The translations under genes were made by a program, and so were the position numbers. Shown here one piece after another: positions 35,501 through 45,022 of a stretch of 64,000 bases of DNA. This DNA is from Streptomyces sp. NBC_00620 (GTDB lineage: Bacteria > Actinomycetota > Actinomycetes > Streptomycetales > Streptomycetaceae). Location of the stretch: positions 930,001-994,000 of the forward strand of contig NZ_JAPENY010000001.1 of assembly GCF_026341825.1 (NCBI RefSeq). The letters are read 5' to 3'. The notes under the pieces are model-generated. The model saw only the letters and a list, made by a program, of their open reading frames with translations, was not told where the DNA came from and made no database searches. Each line of letters opens with the position of its first letter. Positions within the stretch are counted from its first letter, which is position 1.

Positions 35501-37095
35501 TCGTCCAGCACGGTCAGGGTGAGGTGGTATCCGCCCGAGTGCCGGATCGCGAGGGGCGTGCCGTCGGTGTCGTAGTCGAATTCGATCGTGTTGTGGTTGC
35601 GGTCGACGATGCGCTCCAGGAGCGCCAAGCCCTCCCGAGGCGGGGAGAATTGCTGACTCTGACCGGTGATCGGGTCGTCGACTCGGTAACCGCCCGTGTC
35701 CAGGCGGGTCAGGGGCCGGCGTGGACCGCTCTCGGGGTGGACGTGCGCGTTCGGCCCTTGGGGGTGGGGATACTCGAGCAGCAGACCGTCATCGGTGACG
35801 AGGACAAGACCTTGCGCGTCGATCTCGAGTCTCTGGTCGATGGTGGAAGCCCAGGTGGGGCCGAACCACCAACCCGTGCGGTATCCGGATGCGACCCGGC
35901 GAGTGAAGGCCAACGGCAGGACGGCGGGAAGGGTGACGTCCGTCTCCGCCAAGAACATCTGCCCGGTGGCCGCGTCAACCGGGTCACCGCAGCCCTTGAT
36001 CTTGCTCTTCAGCCGGTTGTAGGCGCCCTTCGCCCCGTCCGCGAGCGCACCGCGGGCCGACTTGCCCAAGCCGCGCGCGGCCAGGCCCATGCCCTTCAAA
36101 CCGCCCCTGAGTCCCTTGAGAGCGGCCGCCCCGCCCTTGAGGCCCTTGGCGAGGCCGCCGAGGGTGGTCAGCCCCTTCATGCCGGGTATGCAGTCGAGTG
36201 CCGCGAATGCGACGTCCCATAGGGAGGCCTGGCCCTTCGCGTATTTGTTGAGGGTGTCGGCGAGGACGACGAGGGCGGCGATCAGCAGGATCGCGCCGAG
36301 GATCGGCCCCCCGATGATCATCGCGATGATGCCGACGACGGCGACAACGACCTTGCAGACCGTGACGATGGTGTCCCAGTTGTCGGTGAACCAGTCCCCG
36401 ACCTCCTCCCACCACTTCCGGTTCCGGATCCCCGCGTCGGAGGCTTCATCGATCTTGGTTTTGGCCTCCCGCGCCGCGTCCTCACGCATCTTCCGGGCGT
36501 CCGCGGCCATCTTCTTCGCCGCATCCAGCGCGTCCTGCGCGGTGGACACGTCCGACTGGGCGGACGTCTGCGCGGTCTTGGCGTGCTGGGCGTCCCGGGT
36601 GGCGGCGCGGACCTTGGCCTCGTCGGGCTTCTCGGTGCTTTTGCTGCCGGTCGGATCGTCCTTGTACTTGTCCGCTTCCTTGCCGGCCTTCGTCACCCAC
36701 GAATCAGCCGAGGACAGACGGGACTTGGCCGAAGTGAGATCGCTCTGGGCAGTACGGCCGTTGGCCAGCGCCCGGTCGGCGAGGGCCTGGGCACGCTCCA
36801 GCTTCGGCCAGTACGCCGCCAGCGCACCCCCCGCCATGTCGTACGACGTCCTCAGCTTCTTCAGCTGCTTCGGCACACCCGAAAACTGATCCTGGAACGC
36901 CATCGCCGACTTACCCGCCCACTGCAGAACCGCTTCCTCGTCCGCCATCCCCTTGATCAGACGCAGCGCATCCCCCACGTCATCGGCAAAGTCGAGGAGA
37001 TTCTTGGACAGCAGGCGCACCCGGTCCGGATCCCCCGGCGTCGGATCCCTCTCCAGATCCAGGACATGCCAATCACTCGGCCGATTCCCCGCCAC
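32557..37095 (-). CDS. RHS-repeat polymorphic toxin with WXG-type N-terminus
   Basis: A 1512-residue protein from a GTG at 37095. Residues 1-230 or so are helical and coiled (W in [17 protein letters not shown], then Ala/Lys/Asp-rich helices), resembling WXG100-like leaders used for type VII or related export. A hydrophobic segment lies near 245-285 ([31 protein letters not shown]). A DUF6531-type start of the shell ([21 protein letters not shown]) follows, then many YDxxG/RHS repeats. The RHS core end ([31 protein letters not shown]) closes it before about residue 1400. The last 113 residues are the variable toxin tip ([44 protein letters not shown]). The tip faintly resembles ADP-ribosyltransferase-type domains and is encoded by AT-richer DNA than the shell. 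Probably contact-dependent interbacterial competition; the tip's activity is not established. Confidence 0.85.
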   Translation of the reverse strand: [1512 protein letters not shown]

Positions 37096-37354
37096 ACCGC
37101 AACCCCCGTCACGCCCGCCCCACCAACAACCGTACGCATCAGCGAATTTACAGGAGGCGGGGGCGCCTGCCCTAGGTCAACGCTCAGAGGCGTACGACAC
37201 GCGGGGGTCGTTGCCATCTCGACGCACTCACTGCTGCTGTTGGCGCTGTCGCTGCAGCCGCTCTTGAACCAGCGGATCTCCGGGGTGGCTACCCGCACCT
37301 CCACCTGGAGCACCCCCACGCGACACCCGGCCCCCGCCGTCTGATGGTGGACCC

Positions 37355-38578
37355 ATGGCAGAAGAGACCACCACCCTGACCGGCCAGCCCCCTCCCCCCG
37401 TACGGGACTGGCCGCCCCGTGAGCTGCACGCGACCGACTTCGACCCGGTGCTGGCGGAGCTGATGCGCGAAGGGCCGATGACCCGGATTCGCCTCCCCCA
37501 TGGGGAGGGCTGGGCGTGGCTCGCCACCCGCCACGACGACGTCAAGATGATCACGAACGACCCGCGCTTCAGCCGCGCCGAGGTCGTCGACCGCCAAGTC
37601 ACCCGGATCGCACCGCACTTCAAGCCCAAGCCGGGGTCGCTGGCGTTCGCCGACCAGCCCGACCACAACCGGCTGCGCAAGGCGGTGGCGGCCGCGTACA
37701 CCGTGGGAGCGGTGAAGCGGCTGCGCCCGCGCGCGCAGGAGACGCTCGACGCCCTCGTCGACGGCGTGCTCCACGACGGTCCCCCCGCCGATCTCATCGA
37801 GCGGGTCCTCGAACCGTTCCCCATCTCCGTCGTCTGCGAGGTCATGGGCGTACCCGAAGCCGACCGGGAGCAGATCCACGCCTGGACCCGGCAGATCATC
37901 TCGACCGCGGGCGGCGCCGAGGCGGCCGAGCGCGCCAAGGACGGCATGTACGGGTACATCGCGCAGGCCATCCGCGACCGAAGCCGGAGCGACAGCGAGG
38001 ACGTGCTCTCGCTGCTCGGCGCCGCCGTCGGACGCGGTGACATCAGTGAGGCGGAGGCCATCGGCATCGCCGGCCCTCTCCAGATCGGCGGAGAGGCCGT
38101 CACCCACAACTGCGGCCAGATGCTCTACCTCATCCTGACCGACCCCGAGCTCCTCGACCGCGTGCGCTGCCAGGCCGAGTCGCGCCCCGCCGCCATCGAC
38201 GAGCTCCTGCGCTTCATCCCGCACCGCACCTCGGTCGGGCTGGCTCGCATCGCCCTCGAGGACATCGACATCCAGGGCGTACGCATCAGCGCGGGCGACC
38301 CCGTCTACGTCTCCTACCTCGCCGCCAACCGCGACCCGGACGTCTTCCCCGACCCCGACCGCATCGACGTCGACAGGGACACGAGCGCGCATCTCGCCTT
38401 CGGCAACGGCCCCCACTTCTGCACGGGCGCCGTCCTCGCCCGTATGCAGACCGATCTCCTGATCAACACCCTGCTCGACCGCCTGCCAGGGCTGCAGCTC
38501 GCCGTGCCCGCCGACGAGGTCCTCTGGCGGCAGCGCACGATGATCCGCGGGCCGGTGACTCTGCCTGTCACCTGGTGA
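37355..38578 (+). CDS. Cytochrome P450
   Basis: A 407-residue soluble bacterial class I P450. The haem-thiolate Cys is C356 in FGNGPHFCTGAVLARMQ; the ExxR pair is in AIDELLRFIP; the PDPDRID block and C-helix HNRLRKAV are present. The I-helix reads IGGEAVTHN: the acid is E247 but the usual following Thr of A/G-G-x-D/E-T-T is Ala (A248), as in the 6-deoxyerythronolide hydroxylase EryF, where substrate supplies the hydroxyl. No ferredoxin or pathway genes are adjacent, so substrate is unknown. It is divergent from the RHS gene and convergent with tuf. The 37096-37354 gap shows nothing else recognisable. Confidence 0.93.
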   Translation: MAEETTTLTGQPPPPVRDWPPRELHATDFDPVLAELMREGPMTRIRLPHGEGWAWLATRHDDVKMITNDPRFSRAEVVDRQVTRIAPHFKPKPGSLAFADQPDHNRLRKAVAAAYTVGAVKRLRPRAQETLDALVDGVLHDGPPADLIERVLEPFPISVVCEVMGVPEADREQIHAWTRQIISTAGGAEAAERAKDGMYGYIAQAIRDRSRSDSEDVLSLLGAAVGRGDISEAEAIGIAGPLQIGGEAVTHNCGQMLYLILTDPELLDRVRCQAESRPAAIDELLRFIPHRTSVGLARIALEDIDIQGVRISAGDPVYVSYLAANRDPDVFPDPDRIDVDRDTSAHLAFGNGPHFCTGAVLARMQTDLLINTLLDRLPGLQLAVPADEVLWRQRTMIRGPVTLPVTW

Positions 38579-38594
38579 CGGCCGGAGCATGGCA

Positions 38595-38630
38595 AAAGGG
38601 CCCGTACGACCGAAGTCGTACGGGCCCTTT
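38595..38630. terminator. Bidirectional terminator between P450 and tuf
   Basis: AAAGGGCCCGTACGAC (38595-38610) pairs exactly with GTCGTACGGGCCCTTT (38615-38630) around CGAA. The A-run and T-run on the two sides suit termination in both directions. Confidence 0.9.
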
Positions 38631-38671
38631 CAGGAGCTCTTGAAGGAGCTACCAGGTCAGGCGATCGACAA

Positions 38672-39865
38672 TTACTTGTTGATCGAGATGACCTGGCCGG
38701 CGCCCACGGTCCGGCCACCCTCACGGATGGCGAACTTCAGGCCCTCTTCCATGGCGACGGGCTGGATGAGGTCGACCGTCATCTCAGTGTTGTCGCCGGG
38801 CATGACCATCTCCGTGCCCTCGGGGAGGGTCACAACACCGGTCACGTCAGTCGTACGGAAGTAGAACTGGGGACGGTAGTTGTTGAAGAACGGCGTGTGA
38901 CGGCCACCCTCGTCCTTGGACAGGATGTACGCCTGGGCCTCGAACGAGGTGTGGGGCGTGACCGAGCCGGGCTTGATGATGACCTGGCCGCGCTCGACGT
39001 CCTCGCGCTTGATGCCACGGAGGAGCAGACCGACGTTCTCACCGGCGCGACCCTCGTCGAGCAGCTTGCGGAACATCTCGATGCCGGTGACCGTGGTGGT
39101 GGTCTTCTCCTGCTTGATGCCCACGATGTCAACGGTCTCGTTGACCTTGAGGATGCCGCGCTCGATACGACCGGTGACGACGGTGCCACGACCGGTGATC
39201 GTGAAGACGTCCTCGATCGGCATCAGGAACGGCTTGTCGACGTCACGCTCGGGCTGCGGGATGTTCTCGTCGACGGCCTTCATCAGGTCGAGGACGGTCT
39301 GGCCCCACTCCTTGTCGCCCTCAAGGGCCTTGAGCGCCGAGACCTTGATGACCGGAAGGTCGTCGCCCGGGAACTCGTACTCGGAGAGCAGCTCACGAAC
39401 CTCGAGCTCGACGAGCTCCAGGATCTCCTCGTCGTCCACCATGTCGGCCTTGTTCAGGGCGACAACGATGTACGGAACGCCGACCTGGCGGGCCAGGAGC
39501 ACGTGCTCCTTGGTCTGCGGCATCGGGCCGTCGGTGGCCGCGACCACGAGGATGGCGCCGTCCATCTGCGCCGCACCCGTGATCATGTTCTTGATGTAGT
39601 CCGCGTGACCGGGGCAGTCGACGTGGGCGTAGTGACGCGTCTCGGTCTGGTACTCGACGTGCGCGATCGAGATCGTGATACCGCGCTGGCGCTCCTCAGG
39701 AGCCTTGTCGATCTGGTCGAAGGCCGAGGCCTCGTTCAGGTCCGGGTACGCGTCGTGCAGCACCTTGGTAATGGCGGCCGTGAGGGTCGTCTTACCGTGG
39801 TCGATGTGACCGATGGTGCCGATGTTGACGTGCGGCTTAGTCCGCTCGAACTTTGCCTTCGCCAC
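38672..39865 (-). CDS. tuf: Elongation factor Tu
   Basis: A 397-residue EF-Tu that delivers aminoacyl-tRNA. G motifs: GHIDHGKTT (G1), RGITI (G2), DCPGH (G3), NKAD (G4), SALKAL (G5). Domains 2 and 3 follow and it ends [14 protein letters not shown]. The start is GTG. Residues of the kirromycin-binding interface look like sensitive EF-Tu1, with no obvious elfamycin-resistance change. It follows fusA by 143 bases with a hairpin between. Confidence 0.98.
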   Translation of the reverse strand: MAKAKFERTKPHVNIGTIGHIDHGKTTLTAAITKVLHDAYPDLNEASAFDQIDKAPEERQRGITISIAHVEYQTETRHYAHVDCPGHADYIKNMITGAAQMDGAILVVAATDGPMPQTKEHVLLARQVGVPYIVVALNKADMVDDEEILELVELEVRELLSEYEFPGDDLPVIKVSALKALEGDKEWGQTVLDLMKAVDENIPQPERDVDKPFLMPIEDVFTITGRGTVVTGRIERGILKVNETVDIVGIKQEKTTTTVTGIEMFRKLLDEGRAGENVGLLLRGIKREDVERGQVIIKPGSVTPHTSFEAQAYILSKDEGGRHTPFFNNYRPQFYFRTTDVTGVVTLPEGTEMVMPGDNTEMTVDLIQPVAMEEGLKFAIREGGRTVGAGQVISINK

Positions 39866-39937
39866 TGGGGTCCTCCTGCGGAGTGGTTCTGGTACGCCTT
39901 ACTCATCGGCGCCAGGTGATCTTTGCTGGGATGCCGC

Positions 39938-39973
39938 CCGCCGGGGTTTACCCTCCCGGGTCTACCCCGGCGG
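39938..39973 (-). terminator. Hairpin in the fusA-tuf gap
   Basis: CCGCCGGGGT (39938-39947) pairs with ACCCCGGCGG (39964-39973). It may attenuate read-through from fusA, letting tuf be driven mainly from its own promoter; a TTGACA lies beside it at 39979-39984 but its spacing to a TAGACC is too short to call a promoter. Confidence 0.5.
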
Positions 39974-40008
39974 TCGGTGTCAAGCCTAAAGCGTGCAAAC
40001 GGGGTGTG

Positions 40009-42138
40009 TTACTCGCCCTTGGCCTTCGCGATGATCTCCTCGGCGACGTTCCGGGGAACCTCGGCGTAGGAGTCGAACTGCATCGAGTAGCTTGCGCGAC
40101 CCGAGGTCTTGCTGCGGAGGTCGCCGACGTAGCCGAACATCTCCGAGAGGGGCACGAGGCCCTTCACGAGGCGAGCGCCGTGACGCTCCTCCATGGCCTG
40201 GATCTGGCCACGGCGGGAGTTGATGTCACCGATGACATCGCCCATGGACTCCTCGGGCGTGGTGACCTCAACGGCCATCATCGGCTCGAGCAGAACGGGC
40301 GACGCCTTGCGCGCGGCCTCCTTGAAGGCCTGCGATCCGGCGATCTTGAAGGCGAGCTCCGAGGAGTCGACCTCGTGGTAGCCACCGTCGAGAAGAATGA
40401 CGCGGACGCCAGTCATCTCGTAGCCCGCGAGGATGCCGAACTGCATGGCTTCCTGCGCACCCGCGTCGACCGAGGGGATGTACTCCCTCGGGATGCGGCC
40501 ACCGGTGACCTTGTTCACGAACTCGTACGCCGGACCGTCGGCCTCGAGGATCGGCTCGATCGCAATCTGCACCTTGGCGAACTGACCGGTACCACCGGTC
40601 TGCTTCTTGTGGGTGTAGTCGTGACGCTCGACGGCCTTACGGATCGTCTCACGGTAAGCGACCTGCGGCTTGCCGACGTTGGCCTCGACCTTGAACTCGC
40701 GCTTCATACGGTCGACCAGCACCTCGAGGTGCAGCTCGCCCATACCACCGAGGATGGTCTGGCCGGTCTCCTCGTCCGAGTGAACGTGGAAGGAGGGGTC
40801 CTCCTCCGCGAGACTCTGGATGGCGACACCCAGCTTCTCCTGGTCACCCTTGGACTTGGGCTCGATGGCGACCTGGATGACCGGCGCCGGGAAGTCCATG
40901 GACTCCAGGATCACCGGGTTCTTGTCATCGCAGAGCGTCTCACCGGTCGTGGTCTGCTTCAGACCCATGACGGCGACGATGTCGCCGGCGCCCACCGACT
41001 CGATCTCCTCACGCTTGTTCGCGTGCATGCGGTAGATCTTGCCGATGCGCTCCTTCTTGCCCTTGACGGAGTTCAGCACCGCGGTGCCGGTCTCCAGGCG
41101 GCCCGAGTAAACCCGGACGAAGGTGAGCTTGCCCAGGTGCGGATCGCGCATGATCTTGAACGCGAGCGCGGACAGCGGCTCGTCCACCGACGGCTTGCGC
41201 TGGACGACGACCTCGGAGTCCTTCACGTCGTGGCCCTCGATGGCCTCGACGTCAAGCGGGGTCGGCAGGTAGCGCACGACCGCGTCGAGCAGGGGCTGAA
41301 CGCCCTTGTTCTTGAACGCGGTACCGCAGAACACCGGGGTGACCGTGACGCCGTCGGACTTGCCGGACGCGATGGTGACGCGACGGATCGCGGCGTACAG
41401 CTGCTCCTCGGTGGGCTCCTGGCCCTCCAGGAACAGCTCCATGATCTCGTCGTCGTGCTCCGCGACGGTCTCGACCAGCTTGCCGCGGTACTCCTCGGCA
41501 GCCTCGGCGTGCGTGGCGGGGATGTCGACGACGTCGTACATCTCGCCCTTCTCCGCCTCGGCGGACCACACGAGCGCCTTCATGCGGACCAGGTCCACAA
41601 CGCCCTTGAAGTCCATCTCGGCACCGATCGGCAGCTGCATGATGATCGGAACGGCGCCGAGCCGGTCCTTGATCATGTCCACACAGCGGTGGAACTCGGC
41701 GCCGGTACGGTCCAGCTTGTTCACGAAGCAGATGCGCGGCACGCCGTAACGGTCGGCCTGACGCCACACCGTCTCGGACTGCGGCTCGACACCGGCGACA
41801 CCGTCGAACACCGTGACGGCACCGTCGAGGACGCGGAGCGAACGCTCCACCTCGACCGTGAAGTCGACGTGCCCGGGGGTGTCGATGATGTTGATCGTGT
41901 AGTCGTTGTCCTCAAGCGGCCAGTGACAGGTGGTGGCAGCAGAGGTGATCGTGATGCCACGCTCCTGCTCCTGCTCCATCCAGTCCATGGTGGCAGCGCC
42001 GTCGTGGACTTCACCGATCTTGTAGCTGACGCCGGTGTAGAAGAGGATCCGCTCGGTGGTGGTCGTCTTGCCCGCGTCGATGTGAGCCATGATCCCGATG
42101 TTGCGGACCCTGGCCAGGTCAAGTGAAGTGGTAGCCAT
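40009..42138 (-). CDS. fusA: Elongation factor G
   Basis: A 709-residue translocation GTPase: [19 protein letters not shown] (G1), [11 protein letters not shown] (G2), DTPGHVDF (G3), [10 protein letters not shown] (G4), the domain IV loop [12 protein letters not shown], and YDHY-type domain V. No premature stop or change at the usual fusidic-acid hot spots is obvious. It lies 39 bases after rpsG. Confidence 0.98.
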   Translation of the reverse strand: MATTSLDLARVRNIGIMAHIDAGKTTTTERILFYTGVSYKIGEVHDGAATMDWMEQEQERGITITSAATTCHWPLEDNDYTINIIDTPGHVDFTVEVERSLRVLDGAVTVFDGVAGVEPQSETVWRQADRYGVPRICFVNKLDRTGAEFHRCVDMIKDRLGAVPIIMQLPIGAEMDFKGVVDLVRMKALVWSAEAEKGEMYDVVDIPATHAEAAEEYRGKLVETVAEHDDEIMELFLEGQEPTEEQLYAAIRRVTIASGKSDGVTVTPVFCGTAFKNKGVQPLLDAVVRYLPTPLDVEAIEGHDVKDSEVVVQRKPSVDEPLSALAFKIMRDPHLGKLTFVRVYSGRLETGTAVLNSVKGKKERIGKIYRMHANKREEIESVGAGDIVAVMGLKQTTTGETLCDDKNPVILESMDFPAPVIQVAIEPKSKGDQEKLGVAIQSLAEEDPSFHVHSDEETGQTILGGMGELHLEVLVDRMKREFKVEANVGKPQVAYRETIRKAVERHDYTHKKQTGGTGQFAKVQIAIEPILEADGPAYEFVNKVTGGRIPREYIPSVDAGAQEAMQFGILAGYEMTGVRVILLDGGYHEVDSSELAFKIAGSQAFKEAARKASPVLLEPMMAVEVTTPEESMGDVIGDINSRRGQIQAMEERHGARLVKGLVPLSEMFGYVGDLRSKTSGRASYSMQFDSYAEVPRNVAEEIIAKAKGE

Positions 42139-42177
42139 AAGGCTTCGGTCTTCTCTCGGTCTCGATGTGGGTAGCGA

Positions 42178-42648
42178 CTACCAGCGGTAGTGCGCGAAGG
42201 CCTTGTTGGACTCGGCCATCTTGTGGGTGTCCTCGCGCTTCTTCACAGCGGCACCGAGGCCGTTGGAGGCGTCGAGAAGCTCGTTGAGCAGACGCTCGGT
42301 CATGGTCTTCTCGCGACGGGCGCGGGAGTAACCGACGAGCCAGCGCAGCGCGAGCGTGCTGGCGCGACCGGGCTTGACCTCGATCGGCACCTGGTACGTC
42401 GCACCGCCGACTCGGCGGGACTTGACCTCGAGGGTCGGCTTGATGTTCTCCAGAGCGCGCTTGAGCGTGATGACCGGGTCGTTGCCGGTCTTCTCGCGCA
42501 GGCCCTCCATGGCGCCGTAGACGATGCGCTCGGCGGTGGAGCGCTTGCCGTTCATCAGCACCTTGTTGATGAGGGAGGTCACCAGAGGGGAACCGTAGAC
42601 CGGGTCGATGATGACCGGGCGCTTCGGGGCGGGGCCCTTACGAGGCAT
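42178..42648 (-). CDS. rpsG: 30S ribosomal protein S7
   Basis: A 156-residue 30S-head organiser: [76 protein letters not shown]. In E. coli S7 represses the str operon; here the rpsL-rpsG gap is two bases, too small to hold the E. coli-type site. Confidence 0.97.
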   Translation of the reverse strand: MPRKGPAPKRPVIIDPVYGSPLVTSLINKVLMNGKRSTAERIVYGAMEGLREKTGNDPVITLKRALENIKPTLEVKSRRVGGATYQVPIEVKPGRASTLALRWLVGYSRARREKTMTERLLNELLDASNGLGAAVKKREDTHKMAESNKAFAHYRW

Positions 42649-42650
42649 TT

Positions 42651-43022
42651 CTACTTCTCCTTCTTGGCGCCGTAGCGGCTGCGGGCCTGCTTGCGGTTCT
42701 TGACACCCTGGGTGTCAAGCGAACCGCGGATGATCTTGTAGCGAACACCGGGCAGGTCCTTCACACGGCCGCCGCGCACGAGCACGATCGAGTGCTCCTG
42801 CAGGTTGTGTCCCTCACCCGGAATGTAAGCGGTGACCTCGATCCCGCTGGTCAGACGCACGCGCGCGACCTTACGCAGGGCCGAGTTCGGCTTCTTCGGG
42901 GTGGTCGTGAACACACGCGTGCAGACGCCGCGACGCTGGGGCGAACCCTCGAGTGCGGGCGTCTTGTTCTTCTCGACCTTGTCCTGCCGGCCCTTCCGGA
43001 CCAGCTGCTGGATCGTAGGCAC
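42651..43022 (-). CDS. rpsL: 30S ribosomal protein S12
   Basis: A 123-residue decoding-centre protein from a GTG at 43022 with GGAG five bases upstream. It reads [20 protein letters not shown] and carries the conserved [17 protein letters not shown] with Lys at 43, and [11 protein letters not shown] with the Lys88 equivalent. This is wild type, so no streptomycin-resistance mutation is present at the classic positions. First gene of the str unit. Confidence 0.98.
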   Translation of the reverse strand: MPTIQQLVRKGRQDKVEKNKTPALEGSPQRRGVCTRVFTTTPKKPNSALRKVARVRLTSGIEVTAYIPGEGHNLQEHSIVLVRGGRVKDLPGVRYKIIRGSLDTQGVKNRKQARSRYGAKKEK

Positions 43023-43072
43023 TACTTCTCCGGTTTCTGTGTGCCGAATGGTGGAGCTAACCTGGAACATCG

Positions 43073-43097
43073 CCGACCCACGCGGTCGGGTGTGTCG
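43073..43097 (-). promoter_or_regulatory. Leader element shared by rpsL and rpsJ (copy 2)
   Basis: Identical over 25 bases to 29392-29416 and in the same orientation, 50 bases before the rpsL GTG and within the predicted mRNA leader. It forms the hairpin CCGACC-GCGTG-GGTCGG preceded by CGACACAC. No other gene lies in the 43023-43396 gap. Confidence 0.7.
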
Positions 43098-43217
43098 AAG
43101 CCTGCAGACTTCCGCCGAAAGGCGAAAAGGGCGCAGATTTACGGTGACCGCTTACGGCTTCCCCTGCGGTTCGAAGGCACGCACGGGAGCCAGGGCACAC
43201 CCCAGGCACAAGGCTTG

Positions 43218-43246
43218 AGCGTACCTACCTCATTCGCTGTGGTCAA
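43218..43246 (-). promoter_or_regulatory. Candidate str-operon promoter
   Basis: TTGACC (43241-43246) and TACGCT (43218-43223) on the minus strand with 17-base spacing, about 195 bases before rpsL. This is a good match to the housekeeping consensus. Confidence 0.65.
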
Positions 43247-43396
43247 AACAAATGCCGAGCGGCCGACACACCGGGGGTTCCGACCGGGGCCCGACACGGA
43301 TGTGCAAGTCTGTCGCGATCTTCAGTACAGACAGTTCACAACCGCCGGGACAGCGAGTCACGCTCTGGGTCAGGCGGTCGGACGGGGGGAACCGTC

Positions 43397-44719
43397 ATGA
43401 GCACGATTTCCGACGACACGGCAATCGATTCTGACATACCGGACACGCGGCGAAAGTGGTGGGAACGGCCGGAGTGGCGGGCCTGGCGTCCCCGAATACC
43501 CGGCGGCGGCCGCGGCCGGGTATTCGGGCTGCCGGCAGGAGTGCGACCGTACGCCGCCCCGCTAATCCTCTACGGGGTCACCAAGCTCGTAGGGCTCGGC
43601 GTCTTCGCCTGGCTGCTGGAGAGCGCCGGCGAGTACCACAAGAAGAAGCCGCGCTTCGGCGGCGGCGCCCACTGGTGGGACGTACTCGGCAGCTGGGACG
43701 GCTGGTGGTACCTCCAGGTCGCCGAGAAGGGCTACGAACCCCGCCCGCTGGAGCGGCTCGACCCCGGCGGCATGTTCACGGTCAAGCAGAACTCGGTCGC
43801 CTTCTTCCCGCTCTACCCGGGCATGATCCGGACGGTGTCCGAGGTCACCGGCCTCGGCCTGTTCGGGTCCGGCCTCCTGGTCTCGGTCCTGGCGTCGTTC
43901 GTCGCCGCCGCCGGCATCTACGCCGTGATCTCGCTGCTCGCGGGGGCCCGCGCGGGCACGATCGCCGCCGGGCTGTGGGCGGTGGCGCCCGGCGCGGGCG
44001 TCGAGTGGGCGGTGTACTCGGAGTCCGTGTTCGTGGCGATCGCCGCCTGGACCTGCCACTGCGTGATGAAACGCCGCTGGGTGGCCGCAGGGCTGCTCGC
44101 CTTCCTGGCCGGGCTCAACCGCCCCACGTCCGCAGCGCTAATCGGTGCCGTGGGGCTGGCCGCACTGGTGACGCTGGCGCGGCGGGAGAGCAGACGGGAA
44201 CACGGGGTCGCGGGCCCGGTGTACGCCATGTTCGCCGCGCCGCTCGGCCTGCTCACGTACATCACCTGGGTCGGCCTCAGCATGGGCGACCTCACGGCCT
44301 ACTTCACGCTCCAGCGGGACGGGTGGGCCCACTACTTCGACTTCGGCGACTACACCCTGGACGTCCTGCGCAACACGGCGGTCGGCAAGCACGACTACAT
44401 CTTCGCCTTCTCCGTCCCGGACCTGCTCGCCGTACAGCTGGTCCTGGCCCTGCCCTTCCTGATCGCCCTGATGCTCCGCAAACGACCACCCCTGGTACTC
44501 ATCGCCTACACCCTGGCCGGCATCGTCTCCGTACTGGGCACCCAGCAGATGTTCGGCAACACCTCCCGCTACCTGCTCCCCTGCTTCCCGCTACTCCTCG
44601 CCCCGGCAGCGGCCATGAGCCGCCTGAAGCTCCCGAGCCTGGTGGTGTTCTTCACGACGGCGGCGGTGGCGTCGGGGTGGTACGCGCATTACGTGATCTT
44701 CGAGTTGGGGATTCCGTAG
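43397..44719 (+). CDS. GT-C membrane mannosyltransferase (PIG-V-like)
   Basis: A 440-residue integral membrane protein divergent from rpsL. After a 50-residue basic cytosolic N-terminus come about ten transmembrane helices. The family hallmark WDGWWYLQVAEKGY lies in the first external loop, followed by SVAFFPLYPGMIR. PIG-V/GT-C enzymes transfer mannose from polyprenyl-phosphate-mannose to lipids or proteins on the outer face. A relation to protein O-mannosylation or lipoglycan synthesis is plausible; the substrate is not visible. The gene is commonly found beside the str operon in my memory of streptomycetes. Confidence 0.75.
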   Translation: MSTISDDTAIDSDIPDTRRKWWERPEWRAWRPRIPGGGRGRVFGLPAGVRPYAAPLILYGVTKLVGLGVFAWLLESAGEYHKKKPRFGGGAHWWDVLGSWDGWWYLQVAEKGYEPRPLERLDPGGMFTVKQNSVAFFPLYPGMIRTVSEVTGLGLFGSGLLVSVLASFVAAAGIYAVISLLAGARAGTIAAGLWAVAPGAGVEWAVYSESVFVAIAAWTCHCVMKRRWVAAGLLAFLAGLNRPTSAALIGAVGLAALVTLARRESRREHGVAGPVYAMFAAPLGLLTYITWVGLSMGDLTAYFTLQRDGWAHYFDFGDYTLDVLRNTAVGKHDYIFAFSVPDLLAVQLVLALPFLIALMLRKRPPLVLIAYTLAGIVSVLGTQQMFGNTSRYLLPCFPLLLAPAAAMSRLKLPSLVVFFTTAAVASGWYAHYVIFELGIP

Positions 44720-45022
44720 GGGGATCCGTAGCGCGACACGGTCACAAGAAGGGCCCCGAGCACGTCCACCACGCGCTCCCGGTCGGCGTTCGAGGCAAGC
44801 AACGAGGCCTCCCACGGGCGTTATCATATTGTAATAATGCACCCTTCCCGGTGATCCGCTGGCAGCACCAATAGCAGCTGCCTGTGCGCCGGCCCCCTGT
44901 CCCGGAAGGCACTCCTCGGCCAGGGAGGCCGATTGTCGCTCGTTCCCTACATGGTTGCCTCAAGTACGTTGGCAGGTTGCGGAACAACGGGTATCTGCAC
45001 AGGTGATCACGGGGGCGGCGGG

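Noticed and set aside
42651..43022. Possible streptomycin-resistance change in rpsL
   Set aside because: Lys43 and the Lys88 equivalent are wild type.
44731..44756. GACACGGTCACA near the mannosyltransferase stop as a second CRP site
   Set aside because: Only the right half matches; the left GTG half is missing.
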